Origin: Bacillus sp. AFS015802
GTDB lineage: Bacteria; Bacillota; Bacilli; Bacillales; Bacillaceae_B
Reading direction: 5' to 3'
Assembly (NCBI RefSeq): GCF_002561455.1
Contig: NZ_NTUP01000066.1
Span: forward strand, 356,802-420,801
DNA: 64,000 nucleotides
Shown: positions 1-9,116 of the stretch, piece after piece
Layout: each line of letters starts with the position of its first letter
Position numbering within the stretch: the stretch's first letter is position 1
Made by a program: the position numbers and the translations under genes
The notes under the pieces: generated by a model
Told to the model about the DNA's origin: nothing
What the model saw: the letters and a program-made list of their open reading frames with translations, nothing else
Database searches by the model: none

Positions 1-927
1 GCCAGTCATCTCCGCGTCGGGACATTCCAGTTTGCTTCAAGATTCGGGGAGGTGGATGATCTCCGGGCCCTGGCAGACTATGCCCTGGAGCGCCATTATC
101 CAGAGGGCAAGGATGCTCCAAACCGCTACCTTTTCCTATTGAAGGAAGTCATCAAACGCCAGGCATCCCTTATCGCCAAGTGGCAGATGGTTGGCTTCAT
201 CCACGGTGTCATGAACACAGATAATATGACGATCAGTGGTGAAACGATTGATTACGGACCCTGTGCTTTCATGGATGCGTATGACCCGAAAACGGTCTTC
301 AGTTCCATCGATGCACAAGGGAGGTATGCATACGGAAATCAGCCGCCGATCGCTGGTTGGAACCTCGCCCGCTTTGCCGAAAGCCTGCTTCCGGTCCTCC
401 ATCCTGTACAGGAAGAGTCCCTCAAACTTGCCCAGGAGGCCGTCCTCGAATTTCCGAAGTTGTATGAAGGGCACTGGCTTGACGGCATGAGGGCCAAACT
501 TGGGATATTCAATGAAGAAGAAGGGGATCGTGCATTGGCAGAAGAACTGCTGGATCTCATGAATAAGCATCAGTCAGACTTTACAAATACGTTCCGGAGC
601 CTGACATTGGGTCGTGAAGAGTCAGAAGTATTCAACACACCTGAATTTATGTCTTGGAAGGAACGTTGGAAAGAAAGGCTGAGCAGACAGGACGAGACGA
701 TGGAAGCGTCCAAGCAGCGGATGCGCACGAGTAATCCGTCGGTCATCCCGCGTAACCACAGGGTGGAAGAAGCGCTTCAGGCTGCAGTGGAAGAAAATGA
801 TTTCAGTGTGATGAACGGCTTGCTTTCGGTTCTGGAAGATCCATACGCTTACTCTCCCGGTCAGGAAGAGTATTGCACACTTCCAAGTCCGTCGAACCGT
901 CCGTACCGAACCTATTGTGGAACGTAA
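1..927 (+). CDS. selO: Protein adenylyltransferase SelO (YdiU), C-terminal 308 residues; 5' end outside window
   Basis: The frame is open from base 1, and it begins with the conserved SelO stretch RVGTFQFAS before the first in-frame ATG. SelO is a pseudokinase that transfers AMP to Ser/Thr/Tyr of target proteins and is linked to redox stress. The visible catalytic signatures are HGVMNTDNM (catalytic Asp and metal-binding Asn) and DYGPCAFMD (second metal Asp). The ATP-binding Lys/Glu region lies upstream of the window. Full-length family members are about 480-490 residues, so roughly 170-180 N-terminal residues are missing. The C-terminus ends YRTYCGT, the usual Firmicutes ending. The family assignment is secure from these motifs; the substrates are unknown. 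Confidence 0.93.
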   Translation, partial: ASHLRVGTFQFASRFGEVDDLRALADYALERHYPEGKDAPNRYLFLLKEVIKRQASLIAKWQMVGFIHGVMNTDNMTISGETIDYGPCAFMDAYDPKTVFSSIDAQGRYAYGNQPPIAGWNLARFAESLLPVLHPVQEESLKLAQEAVLEFPKLYEGHWLDGMRAKLGIFNEEEGDRALAEELLDLMNKHQSDFTNTFRSLTLGREESEVFNTPEFMSWKERWKERLSRQDETMEASKQRMRTSNPSVIPRNHRVEEALQAAVEENDFSVMNGLLSVLEDPYAYSPGQEEYCTLPSPSNRPYRTYCGT

Positions 928-994
928 CGATCATGAGTTGAGGGTAGGAATTTCGGCAACACTATAACCAGGAAAATGGAAAGGTGGAACACTC

Positions 995-2029
995 ATGAAG
1001 GCCGTTCAAGTTACAGGATATGGAGATGTCGATAAGCTCGAAGTCGCGGAGATTCCAGTCCCCGCCCCTCAAAAGGGGGAAGTCCTTGTCAAAGTAAAGG
1101 CATGTGCCATTAACAATACTGAAATCTGGATGAGAGAAGGCGCATATGGAACGGAAGAGAAGTCTGGGTGGCGGCCTGAAGGGGTTCAGTTTCCAAGGGT
1201 TCCCGGTTCGGATATTACAGGTGAAGTGGTAGAAGTGGGAGCGGATGTTTCTGAAACCATGCTGGGTAAAGATGTTGTCGTGTTCCCATTCACTTCAAGC
1301 GCTACGGAAGGAAGCGAACATATATCAGACGATATGTCGTTCATCGGTTCTGAATATGACGGGGGATATGCTGAATACGTCGTCTGGCCATCGGAACTCT
1401 GTTATGACATGCCTCTCTCCACATATGAAGAAAGTGCCGTGTTTTCCGTCAGCGGTTTGACCGCATGGCATATGGTGGAACAGATCAAGGCTCAGCCATC
1501 GGAAACGATCGTCGTCACAGGTGCCAACGGCGGTGTGGGATCATTGAATGTTCAAATTGCTTCCAAGGTTTTCGGAGCAAAGGTCATTGCCATAGTAGGG
1601 GACTTGGCTTTGGAAGAGAGGATGAAAGAGCTCGGTGCCAACCACGTATTGTCCTATAAGTCGCCAAACCTTGCCGGTGAAATACTTGAGGTAAATGGAG
1701 GTCCGGTCGATTCCGTATTGGATGTAGTAGGGGATGCACTATTCGAAACATCTCTTGAAGTCTTGAAAAAAGGCGGCAAATTCTGTATATCAGGGTCAGC
1801 CGGTGGTCAGAAAACACAACTCGACTTCAGAACCCTTTATTTAAAGCATATTACGTTCTATGGATCGGTCCTGGGGACAAGAGAAGAGTTCAAACGTATG
1901 CTTGCTGCGATCTCGGAAGGAAAAATCAAGCCGGTCATTGACCGGACGTTCCCACTCGAGCAAGCCCGTGAAGCACAAACCTATTTTAAACATTCAGGAA
2001 AGCTGGGGAAGATCGTCCTGCTTCCTTGA
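995..2029 (+). CDS. MDR-superfamily (quinone oxidoreductase-like) NAD(P)-dependent reductase
   Basis: This 344-residue protein has the medium-chain dehydrogenase/reductase layout: an N-terminal GroES-like domain (about residues 1-150, with VKACAINNTE and VPGSDITGEVVEVG) and a Rossmann domain with the nucleotide motif VTGANGGVGSLNVQIA near residue 175. The Cys/His residues that bind catalytic zinc are absent, so a quinone or enone reductase is more likely than an alcohol dehydrogenase. The substrate cannot be read from sequence. A good ribosome site (GGAAAGGTGG) precedes the ATG, and a strong terminator follows, so it is probably monocistronic. A second, different member of this superfamily starts at 63460. 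Confidence 0.85.
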   Translation: MKAVQVTGYGDVDKLEVAEIPVPAPQKGEVLVKVKACAINNTEIWMREGAYGTEEKSGWRPEGVQFPRVPGSDITGEVVEVGADVSETMLGKDVVVFPFTSSATEGSEHISDDMSFIGSEYDGGYAEYVVWPSELCYDMPLSTYEESAVFSVSGLTAWHMVEQIKAQPSETIVVTGANGGVGSLNVQIASKVFGAKVIAIVGDLALEERMKELGANHVLSYKSPNLAGEILEVNGGPVDSVLDVVGDALFETSLEVLKKGGKFCISGSAGGQKTQLDFRTLYLKHITFYGSVLGTREEFKRMLAAISEGKIKPVIDRTFPLEQAREAQTYFKHSGKLGKIVLLP

Positions 2030-2041
2030 CATACATGCGAG

Positions 2042-2077
2042 AAAGCTCGGAGTCAAATGTGATTCCGAGCTTTTTTT
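2042..2077 (+). terminator. Intrinsic terminator after the MDR reductase
   Basis: A 10-bp stem (AAAGCTCGGA / TCCGAGCTTT) with a 12-nt loop is followed by a T-run, 12 bases after the stop codon. Confidence 0.85.
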
Positions 2078-2207
2078 GCTGTGTTAAAGGATTGAACGGG
2101 GGATAAGCCGAACTATACACATATAGGCTTGGGGCGGTTCATGATGAAAAAGATTATCGAACGACATGCATTTAAAAGAGGACTAAAATCGTAAAGGGGT
2201 TTTATAT

Positions 2208-2780
2208 GTGAAACAGGCATTACTTGTCATTGATGTGCAGCAGGAATTAGTGGAAGGCAACGAAAAAGAACAGTCGGTCTTTCAAAAAGAAAAACTGATC
2301 GAGACCATCAACAAAGTGGTCGCCAAGGCAAAGGAAGCGGACGCCCACATCGTCTTCATCAGGGATAAAGACGTCGCTGGTGGTACCGGCGAAGGGTTCC
2401 AGGTGCATCGGGACCTTGAGATTCCGGATGATGCAGAGGTATTTGATAAGCTTGCCACCAACTCGTTTTACGGGACGCCATTACTCTCATTCTTAAAAGA
2501 TAAAGAGGTAGGGCATCTCGTGATTGCGGGCTGTCAGACAGAGTACTGCATCGATACGGCTGTCCGTTATGCGACGGTGAGCGGATTCGATGTCACCCTG
2601 GTGGCAGACGGCCATTCCACCAAGGACTCCCAAGCCTTGAAGGCCGAGCAAATCATCGCCCATCATAATCTTGCTTTGAGGGGTCATTACAATGTAGATC
2701 ATTTCTCGGATGTGAGACCATCCAGTGAGGAACTGTTCCAGCCGAAGCATGATGAGTATCGGAAGGAATATGGAATGTAA
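2208..2780 (+). CDS. Cysteine hydrolase of the isochorismatase family
   Basis: A 190-residue protein that starts at GTG; the overlapping ATG two bases upstream runs straight into a stop. AAAGGGG is the ribosome site. The family hydrolyses amide or enol-ether bonds (isochorismate, nicotinamide, ureidoacrylate and others). The catalytic Asp is in VIDVQQEL (about residue 9), and the nucleophilic Cys is in GCQTEYCIDTAVR, followed by the typical TLVADGHST segment. The size fits the family (180-210). The actual substrate is not evident. The gene stands alone between two terminators. Confidence 0.88.
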   Translation: MKQALLVIDVQQELVEGNEKEQSVFQKEKLIETINKVVAKAKEADAHIVFIRDKDVAGGTGEGFQVHRDLEIPDDAEVFDKLATNSFYGTPLLSFLKDKEVGHLVIAGCQTEYCIDTAVRYATVSGFDVTLVADGHSTKDSQALKAEQIIAHHNLALRGHYNVDHFSDVRPSSEELFQPKHDEYRKEYGM

Positions 2781-2790
2781 AAAAGTACGA

Positions 2791-2823
2791 GCCCACTTCA
2801 TCAAATGAAGTGGGCATTATTAT
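2791..2823 (+). terminator. Intrinsic terminator
   Basis: A perfect 11-bp stem GCCCACTTCAT / ATGAAGTGGGC with a 3-nt loop is followed by an A/T-rich tail, 10 bases after the stop. Confidence 0.85.
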
Positions 2824-2841
2824 TTCTGAGACAAGCACGAT

Positions 2842-2900
2842 TTGACAATCAATATTCTTCCAGCTAAAATATGAATGTATTCATAAATGAACGCGTTCAT
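2842..2900 (+). promoter_or_regulatory. Promoter with two tandem TetR-type operators
   Basis: TTGACA (2842-2847), a 17-bp spacer and TAAAAT (2865-2870) form a near-consensus promoter. Immediately downstream lie two dyads: ATGAATGTATTCAT (2871-2884, one mismatch) and ATGAACGCGTTCAT (2887-2900, perfect). They are 16 bp apart centre to centre and cover the start site. They are very probably the operator of the TetR protein encoded next, giving autoregulation of the whole three-gene operon. Confidence 0.75.
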
Positions 2901-2928
2901 ATTTTTCATAACCAAAGGAGCATTGATC

Positions 2929-3558
2929 ATGGCAGGATTACGTGAAGATAAGAAACGGCAAACCCAGCTGAATATCATGGAATCAGCGAAGAACATTTTC
3001 TCTCAAAAGGGATTTGAAACGGCTTCCATGGCTGAAATTGCGAAGGATGCAGGTGTGGGGACCGGGACCATCTACAATTATTTTCCTTCTAAGGGAGCTT
3101 TGCTGCTGCGGATTTTCACTGAGGAAGCGGAGGGGATGAAAGAAGCGCTTCAAGATCCGTTTTCCTCAGAAGAGAGTGGAGATCTGGTAGAAAGTGTGAT
3201 TGGGGCCATGCAGGGATTTGCAGCATTTTTTCAGCATTATCCGAAAGCATTTTGGCGCGAGCTGTTTCACGTGATGACGGGAGAAGTGGAAGAGAGCATC
3301 CGGTTGAGACAGGGGTTATTCGGCATTGATGAAGAGATGATGAAGTGGGTCCTGAATTTGATAGAGAGCCATTCAGATTGCTTTGCCGTAAAGGTCGATC
3401 CGGAAGAAGCGGCTTATGCCATCTATAGTGCAGCCATGTCCGATACGATGTTCTATATGTACAACGAAGAAATGGATATCGAAGCTTATAAGGAGCAGTT
3501 GGCGAGACACATACGATTTTTATTTGAAGGAAAAATGAAATCGGGAAAGAAGGAATGA
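2929..3558 (+). CDS. TetR/AcrR family transcriptional regulator of the adjacent ABC exporter
   Basis: Start taken at ATG 2929 (MAGLREDKKRQTQLN), 8 nt after AAAGGAG. An upstream in-frame ATG at 2887 lies inside the operator and is rejected. The protein is 209 residues. The N-terminal helix-turn-helix is clear (IFSQKGFETASMAEIAKDAGVG followed by TIYNYFPSKGALL, residues about 20-60). The C-terminal ligand domain is divergent, so the inducer is unknown. The stop overlaps an ATG, and the ATP-binding protein starts within a few bases, so the regulator and transporter are cotranscribed. Repression via the dyads at 2871-2900 is inferred. Confidence 0.88.
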   Translation: MAGLREDKKRQTQLNIMESAKNIFSQKGFETASMAEIAKDAGVGTGTIYNYFPSKGALLLRIFTEEAEGMKEALQDPFSSEESGDLVESVIGAMQGFAAFFQHYPKAFWRELFHVMTGEVEESIRLRQGLFGIDEEMMKWVLNLIESHSDCFAVKVDPEEAAYAIYSAAMSDTMFYMYNEEMDIEAYKEQLARHIRFLFEGKMKSGKKE

Positions 3559-3560
3559 AC

Positions 3561-4262
3561 ATGAGCATTTTGAGCATCATTGGAGTTCATAAAACCTATC
3601 AAAGCGGCCAAACCACCTTTCAGGCACTGACGGATATTCATGTAGAGGTGGAGGAGGGTGAGATTGTCGTCATCCTCGGTCCATCGGGTTCCGGGAAGTC
3701 CACGTTGTTGAATGCCATTGGAGGCATTGATGAAATTGATTCGGGGAGCATTGAGGTCAATAAGAAAGAGATCGGCCGATTGAGTGATCGAGATCTTGTG
3801 GATTATAGAAGGGAAGACGTTGGCTTTGTCTTTCAAATGTATAATCTGATCCCGAATCTAACGGTCTATGAAAATATCGAATTGACGGCGAATATCAGTC
3901 TGAAGGCATTGTCTATTCCGGAGGTGATTCATGCTGTTGGATTGTCGGGGATGGAGGATCGCTTCCCCCGGGAATTAAGCGGAGGTCAGCAGCAACGGGT
4001 TTCGATTGCCCGGGCCGTCGTGAAGGCTCCGAAACTATTATTATGTGACGAACCGACTGGGGCATTGGATTCAGCCACATCGAAAGAAATTCTGCAGTTG
4101 ATCGAGAAAGTGAATAAAGAATTTAACACGACAGTCCTTATCATCACCCATAACCAAGCAATCAAAAGCATGGCGAACCGGATCATCACACTGAAAGATG
4201 GGAAGGTTGAATCCGACTTTGTCAATGAACATCAAACCTCCGCTGAAGGGGTTGAGTGGTGA
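3561..4262 (+). CDS. ABC transporter ATP-binding protein, MacB/LolD type
   Basis: This is the ATPase of an FtsX/MacB-type exporter. Walker A is GPSGSGKST, the signature LSGGQQQR, Walker B LLLCDEPTGALD, and the H-loop IITH. The Q-loop lies in VGFVFQMYNLIPNLTVYEN. About 233 residues is normal. ATG 3561 is chosen over the ATG overlapping the TetR stop (3555) because AAGGA lies 6 nt upstream of 3561 but abuts 3555. The stop codon overlaps the permease ATG, which indicates translational coupling. Such systems export peptides, lipoproteins or drugs, or act as mechanotransmitters; the cargo is not known here. Confidence 0.92.
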   Translation: MSILSIIGVHKTYQSGQTTFQALTDIHVEVEEGEIVVILGPSGSGKSTLLNAIGGIDEIDSGSIEVNKKEIGRLSDRDLVDYRREDVGFVFQMYNLIPNLTVYENIELTANISLKALSIPEVIHAVGLSGMEDRFPRELSGGQQQRVSIARAVVKAPKLLLCDEPTGALDSATSKEILQLIEKVNKEFNTTVLIITHNQAIKSMANRIITLKDGKVESDFVNEHQTSAEGVEW

Positions 4263-6478
4263 TGCCTCTTCGGAAAAAGCTTTTTCGGACCATAATGGAA
4301 AAAAAGACTCAGTTTTTTTCTGCGTGGTTGCTGATTGTCATCAGTTCCATCGTATTTTACGCATTTACAGCAGCCGGAGCAAATCTCATTGATAATCTAC
4401 AGATATTTTTTAACCAGAATAAAGTAGAAGATGCTCAGTTCATGACACAACAGCCTTTGAATGAAATCGAAGAAATTGAAAAGCAGAGTGGCGCAGAGAT
4501 TGAGCAAAGGATTTCAATCGATCTTCCCTATAGTAAAGATTCGACTCTCAGGTTGTTGGATGAGACGGATGATCTCAATCTCCCCACTGTGGTGAAAGGG
4601 AAGAATCTGTCTTCGGACCGCGATATATTAGTGGATAAAGGCTTCGCCAAAGCCCATGGTGTGGCGATTGGAAATGAGGTTGAACTGGGAGGGGAAACGT
4701 TCCATGTTACAGGCTATATGGCGATTCCGGATTACATCTATCCATTAAAGGATGAATCGGGTTTCCTGAAAAATCCGGATGCTTTCGGTGTCGCCGTCGT
4801 GAAACCATCTGTTTTATCAAAGTGGAAAAATCACCGGATTTACTATAGTATCCGTCTACCGGATGCTTCTCCGGAAGAACTGAAGAAGAGGATCAATCAA
4901 ACGAATCAGATCATCAAATGGACGGATAAAAAAGATAATAACCGCATTTCCTTCATCAAAGGGGATATTGCCGGTGTCAAAAAGATGGGACAATTTCTTC
5001 CGATCGGTATTTTATTCATTAGTATGGTGATCATCCTTATATTATTGTGGCGCTTAATGAAGAAGGAATATGTACAGATCGGTACATTGTATGCCCTCGG
5101 CTACAGGAAAAGTGAAATTATCCGTCATTATCTTTCTTATGCCGGAATTCTTGCCATCACAGGAAGCGTGGTCGGTACGATCCTTGGCTGGGTGTTCCTG
5201 CATCCTTTGCTATCCACTTTCGCGGCTTATTATAATCTGCCCGTACTGGATGTGACACTGCATGCAGGTTATTTACTTGTGAGTATTCTTCTGCCACTTG
5301 TGCTGTTCATCCCGTTCACCTATTACTTGGTTCACCGTGTCTTGAAGATCCCGCCGGTGAGTTTGATAAAAGGTGGGGAACGGAAGGTCAAAGTGAAGAG
5401 GCTTGAGCGGTTATTTAAAATGAATAAGCTGCCATTCCGGCGGAAATTCGTGATCAGGGAAATCATGAGAAACCTTCCAAGGGCACTGTTTTTGATCATA
5501 GGCGTGATGTTTGCGACATTATTATTGTTGTTCGGATTCGTCACCAAGAATTCGATGGAGTACCTGGTGACCGATAATTTCCAGCAAGTATATGACTATG
5601 AGTATAGCTATCTATTCAATGCTCCACAGACCATAGAGCCGGAATCGGGACAGGTGGGATCCGTGGCACCATTTACGACAGATGAGGAGAGCATCATGAT
5701 CACTGGCCTGAAGCCGGACAATACAGCCATTCGCTTGCAGGACGGAAGCGGAGAAAGGCTTACATTCGATTCAGTGATCATGAATAAATCACTTTCAGAT
5801 AAATTGGGGATTCAGGAGGGGGATTCAATTCATGTGACAAATGAATTGACGGACAAATCCTTTACTCTCACCATTGATCACATCGCTGAATCCTATCTCG
5901 GAAATATGATTTATATGCCACTCGATGAATTCAACCGATTAAATGACTTCCCTTCAGGAAGTTATACGGAGGTTTATTCAAACAAAGAACTCAACTTGCC
6001 GGAAGATCAGATTATCTCGACGACAAAATCATCCGACACGATTGACGGTTTCAAGGAAATGATCAAGCCGTTGAACTATGGAGTGGCGGCGATTGCCTTT
6101 GTTGCCGCGATCATTGCGGTCATCATTATCTATATACTGATTTCATTACTAATCGAGGAAAATTCATTCAAAATTTCACTCATGAAAGTCATCGGCTATC
6201 GGGAGAAGTCGATCATGCACATGATGATTGGCTATAATATTTGGTTTATCATCCTGGGGTATGCGATAGGCATTCCTGTGACGATTTTCTCGATTTCAGC
6301 CTTTATGAATTCGATCACTTCAGAAATGAATGTCACGATTCCTGTCATGCTGGATTGGATGAGTGTCCTCATCAGTTTTAGTATCATCATCATCTCGTAT
6401 TATGCATCACTATGGCTAAATCATCGGAAATTAAAAGGGATCTCAATGAAAGAAGCGATTAACCGGAGTACCGAATAA
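4262..6478 (+). CDS. FtsX-like ABC transporter permease (MacB family)
   Basis: A 738-residue membrane protein starting at the ATG that overlaps the ATPase stop (TGATG); the GTG codons just upstream are unlikely. It has two FtsX modules. A first membrane helix (about 20-40) precedes a large extracellular domain, then three helices (about 245-360). A further helix (about 410-430) precedes a second extracellular domain, then three C-terminal helices (about 615-720). Motifs such as LYALGYRKSEI and LMKVIGYREKSI are the coupling regions repeated in each half. This layout is typical of Gram-positive permeases paired with a single ATPase. The substrate is unknown; regulation is by the upstream TetR gene. 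Confidence 0.9.
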   Translation: MPLRKKLFRTIMEKKTQFFSAWLLIVISSIVFYAFTAAGANLIDNLQIFFNQNKVEDAQFMTQQPLNEIEEIEKQSGAEIEQRISIDLPYSKDSTLRLLDETDDLNLPTVVKGKNLSSDRDILVDKGFAKAHGVAIGNEVELGGETFHVTGYMAIPDYIYPLKDESGFLKNPDAFGVAVVKPSVLSKWKNHRIYYSIRLPDASPEELKKRINQTNQIIKWTDKKDNNRISFIKGDIAGVKKMGQFLPIGILFISMVIILILLWRLMKKEYVQIGTLYALGYRKSEIIRHYLSYAGILAITGSVVGTILGWVFLHPLLSTFAAYYNLPVLDVTLHAGYLLVSILLPLVLFIPFTYYLVHRVLKIPPVSLIKGGERKVKVKRLERLFKMNKLPFRRKFVIREIMRNLPRALFLIIGVMFATLLLLFGFVTKNSMEYLVTDNFQQVYDYEYSYLFNAPQTIEPESGQVGSVAPFTTDEESIMITGLKPDNTAIRLQDGSGERLTFDSVIMNKSLSDKLGIQEGDSIHVTNELTDKSFTLTIDHIAESYLGNMIYMPLDEFNRLNDFPSGSYTEVYSNKELNLPEDQIISTTKSSDTIDGFKEMIKPLNYGVAAIAFVAAIIAVIIIYILISLLIEENSFKISLMKVIGYREKSIMHMMIGYNIWFIILGYAIGIPVTIFSISAFMNSITSEMNVTIPVMLDWMSVLISFSIIIISYYASLWLNHRKLKGISMKEAINRSTE

Positions 6479-6495
6479 GGTTTGACGTCAAACTG

Positions 6496-6538
6496 ATAAA
6501 AGGGTACGTGACATCAAGATTGCCACATACCCTTTTAT
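6496..6538. terminator. Bidirectional terminator between convergent genes
   Basis: Arms ATAAAAGGGTA and TACCCTTTTAT flank a loop of about 22 nt that can pair further (GTG/CAC). A-runs and T-runs sit on either side, serving the FtsX operon on + and nei on -. Confidence 0.7.
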
Positions 6539-7366
6539 TTATCGTTCGATACCCTGACAAACCGGACAATGGTAGAGCCTTCTTGAAGCGGCCACCGTCT
6601 TCTCGATTTCGCTACCACAGATGAAGCAAGATTCCCCTTCACGGTTAAAGACCCAGTGACGATAGCGGGATCGCTTCACCCCTTTGGCTTTCAGTTTCTG
6701 TGCAAGGACGGGATCGTTGGTGATCCCTCCCGTTTCATACGATTGCTTTATTAAATCCATGGTTACATGGGCAGCTTTGTTTAATTGATCTTCCGTACAG
6801 TCGACAGGCCTGAGGGAAGGATATATGCCGGCAACAAACATAATTTCAGATCGCAGATAATTACCGATTCCGGCGACAAAACCTTGATCAAGTAATAAAA
6901 TCGACCATTTTCGGTTTCGGAATCTTTTGTCCTTCATCCGACCGATCAGCTCATCTAGGGATACCTCTTCGCTTAAAAGGTCTGGACCGACCTTTGAGAT
7001 GAATGGGTGAGATGGCACCTCTTCGTCCCTGAGAACCTCGATATCCGACGCACTATAGAGAAGAGCGGATTTTTTCTCATTATGTAGTGCCAATCGGAGC
7101 TGACGATTTGTTTTAGGATAATTGTAGGCGTTTCTGATATACCATTTTCCGTAAAGTTGATTGTGGGAGTAGATGGTGTATCCATTGTCAAAGCGGATGA
7201 GCATGGCTTTTCCTTTCGTATCGACTCTTCTTACGATAGACCCCTTCAGCAGATCTTCGTAGTCTTCTAAATGAGGGAAGGCAAAATAAACATCTTCCAC
7301 TTTTTTATTTTTAAGAGCACGTTCAACGTTATCGGCTGCTCTTCTGATTTCGGGACCTTCTGGCAT
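6539..7366 (-). CDS. nei: Endonuclease VIII (Nei)-type DNA glycosylase/AP lyase
   Basis: A 275-residue base-excision repair enzyme of the Fpg/Nei family, which removes oxidised pyrimidines and cleaves the abasic site. The N-terminus MPEGPEIRRAADNVERAL carries the catalytic Pro2 and Glu3. Several stretches match E. coli Nei closely from memory: YSHNQLYGKW, LLYSASDIEVLR and LLLDQGFVAGIGNYLRSEI (helix-two-turn-helix). The C-terminal zinc finger has CFICGSE and HCPVC. These resemble Nei more than MutM. The gene is transcribed toward the FtsX operon, and its ribosome site AAAAAGGAG is clear. Confidence 0.92.
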   Translation of the reverse strand: MPEGPEIRRAADNVERALKNKKVEDVYFAFPHLEDYEDLLKGSIVRRVDTKGKAMLIRFDNGYTIYSHNQLYGKWYIRNAYNYPKTNRQLRLALHNEKKSALLYSASDIEVLRDEEVPSHPFISKVGPDLLSEEVSLDELIGRMKDKRFRNRKWSILLLDQGFVAGIGNYLRSEIMFVAGIYPSLRPVDCTEDQLNKAAHVTMDLIKQSYETGGITNDPVLAQKLKAKGVKRSRYRHWVFNREGESCFICGSEIEKTVAASRRLYHCPVCQGIER

Positions 7367-7456
7367 GGCGTTTTCTCCTTTTTTAGTATAGTTGTTCCCT
7401 TTTTATCCCTTCATGTAACCATTGGATGGGTTGGGCTACTCATCCCTTTAAGGCTC

Positions 7457-7485
7457 TTGACATTATTCCGATATATTGATAGAGT
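7457..7485 (+). promoter_or_regulatory. Promoter for the S-box mmuP-mmuM operon
   Basis: TTGACA (7457-7462), a 17-bp spacer and TAGAGT (7480-7485) lie about 20 bp before the riboswitch. Confidence 0.65.
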
Positions 7486-7505
7486 TTTAAAAAATCAAAA
7501 TATTT

Positions 7506-7610
7506 TCTTATCCAGAGAGGTGGAGGGACTGGCCCTTTGAAGCCTCAGCAACAGGTCTGTGAAGATACTGTGCTAATTCCAGCGGGTGATTCAAACCCTG
7601 ATAGATAGGA
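7506..7610 (+). promoter_or_regulatory. SAM-I riboswitch (S-box leader)
   Basis: The sequence carries the S-box core: TTATCCAGAGAGGTGGAGGG, then ACTGGCCC, TGAAGCC and CAGCAAC. Helix P1 forms between 7506-7512 (TCTTATC) and 7604-7610 (GATAGGA). SAM binding stabilises P1 and allows the downstream terminator to form, so the operon is expected to be on when SAM/methionine is low. Confidence 0.95.
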
Positions 7611-7631
7611 GCAATCTTTTATTTGTCGGTG

Positions 7632-7659
7632 ACGCACTCGTTCAGGGTGCGTTTTTTGT
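7632..7659 (+). terminator. Riboswitch-controlled terminator
   Basis: An 8-bp stem ACGCACTC / GGGTGCGT followed by six T residues lies 45 bases before the mmuP ATG. It is the expression platform of the S-box. Confidence 0.88.
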
Positions 7660-7703
7660 TTGTTCACCCATTCCTGAATCAACTTAGAAGGAAGGGTGTT
7701 TGT

Positions 7704-9116
7704 ATGGAAAACGCAGGACAGAGTTTCAAAAGAAAGATGAAGACACGGCATTTAGTGATGCTGTCTCTTGGAGGGGTGATCGGAACCGGGCTTTTCTTGA
7801 GTTCGGGTTATACCATTCATCAGGCTGGACCGTTTGGGACGATCCTTGCTTATTTGATCGGGGCGCTGGTGGTGTATCTGGTGATGCTGTGTTTAGGCGA
7901 GCTATCTGTCCATATGCCTGAGACCGGATCCTTTCATAGTTATGCTGCAAAGTTCATTGGTCCGGGGACCGGTTACACGGTGGGCTGGTTATATTGGCTG
8001 ACATGGACGGTGGCATTGGGGTCGGAGTTTACGGCGGCCGGCTTGATGATGCAGCGCTGGTTCCCTTCCATTAGTGTATGGATTTGGAGCGCGGTCTTTG
8101 CTGCGTTGATTTTTTTCTTGAATGCATTGTCGGTGCGATTCTTTGCTGAATCTGAATTTTGGTTTTCTTTAGTGAAAGTGATAGCGATTGTCGCATTTAT
8201 TGTGATCGGGGCAGGGGCGATCGTAGGGTTCATCCCCCTCGGTCATTCAGAGCCCGCTCCACTTTTCACGAATATCACAGATTCAGGGTTATTTCCGAAC
8301 GGGGCATTTGCCATCTTGATGACCATGCTTGCCGTAAATTTTGCATTTTCTGGAACAGAACTGATCGGGGTAGCAGCGGGAGAAACAGAGAATCCATCAA
8401 AATCGATTCCTAAAGCCATCCGCACTACGCTTGTAAGATTGATCCTCTTTTATGTAGGGACGATTGTCGTATTATCTGCATTATTACCGAGCCAGTCAGC
8501 GGGAGTATTGGAAAGCCCTTTTGTCGCAGTGCTTGGACGGATTGGAATTCCATTTGCCGCAGATCTCATGAATTTTGTCATCATCACGGCTATCTTATCA
8601 GCGGCAAACTCAGGTCTATATGCTTCTTCCAGAATGCTATGGTCTCTGGCTGATAAACAAACGATCTCCCCGATTTTTGCCAAATTGACTGATAGGGGCG
8701 TACCTCTTAATGCGATTGTATGCAGCATGCTTGGAGGGGGACTCGCCTTGCTTTCAAGCATCATTGCCCCGGGGACGGTCTACATCGTATTGGTTTCGGT
8801 CTCAGGTCTTGCCGTCGTGATTGTATGGATGAGCATTAGTGCTGCTCAATTTCTATTTCGTAGACAGTACATAAGGGAAGGGAACGATGTGAAGGAACTT
8901 GCTTATCGCACTCCGCTTTATCCACTTGTTCCCGTTGCGTCGTTTCTGCTTTGTTTCGCTTCCTGTATCGGCATTGCCTTTGATCCCACTCAGAGGATTG
9001 CCCTATATTGCGGGATCCCGTTTATCGCCGTTTGCTATGGAAGCTATTATTTAACACAATATGTAAAGAAAAGAGGTACAGGTCATGTCGAATCAACTGA
9101 AGCTGAATCCCATTGA
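7704..9116 (+). CDS. mmuP: Amino acid permease, probable S-methylmethionine transporter (MmuP-like)
   Basis: A 470-residue APC-family permease with about 12 membrane helices. The start is ATG 7704 ([19 protein letters not shown]) behind GAAGGAAGGG; an upstream in-frame ATG at 7623 falls in the riboswitch platform. The family motif [13 protein letters not shown] near residue 30 is the substrate-binding GTG loop of helix 1. The family alone would not fix the substrate. The S-box upstream and the overlapping homocysteine methyltransferase gene point to S-methylmethionine import, as in mmuP-mmuM pairs. The symbol is inferred from this context. Confidence 0.85.
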   Translation: MENAGQSFKRKMKTRHLVMLSLGGVIGTGLFLSSGYTIHQAGPFGTILAYLIGALVVYLVMLCLGELSVHMPETGSFHSYAAKFIGPGTGYTVGWLYWLTWTVALGSEFTAAGLMMQRWFPSISVWIWSAVFAALIFFLNALSVRFFAESEFWFSLVKVIAIVAFIVIGAGAIVGFIPLGHSEPAPLFTNITDSGLFPNGAFAILMTMLAVNFAFSGTELIGVAAGETENPSKSIPKAIRTTLVRLILFYVGTIVVLSALLPSQSAGVLESPFVAVLGRIGIPFAADLMNFVIITAILSAANSGLYASSRMLWSLADKQTISPIFAKLTDRGVPLNAIVCSMLGGGLALLSSIIAPGTVYIVLVSVSGLAVVIVWMSISAAQFLFRRQYIREGNDVKELAYRTPLYPLVPVASFLLCFASCIGIAFDPTQRIALYCGIPFIAVCYGSYYLTQYVKKRGTGHVESTEAESH

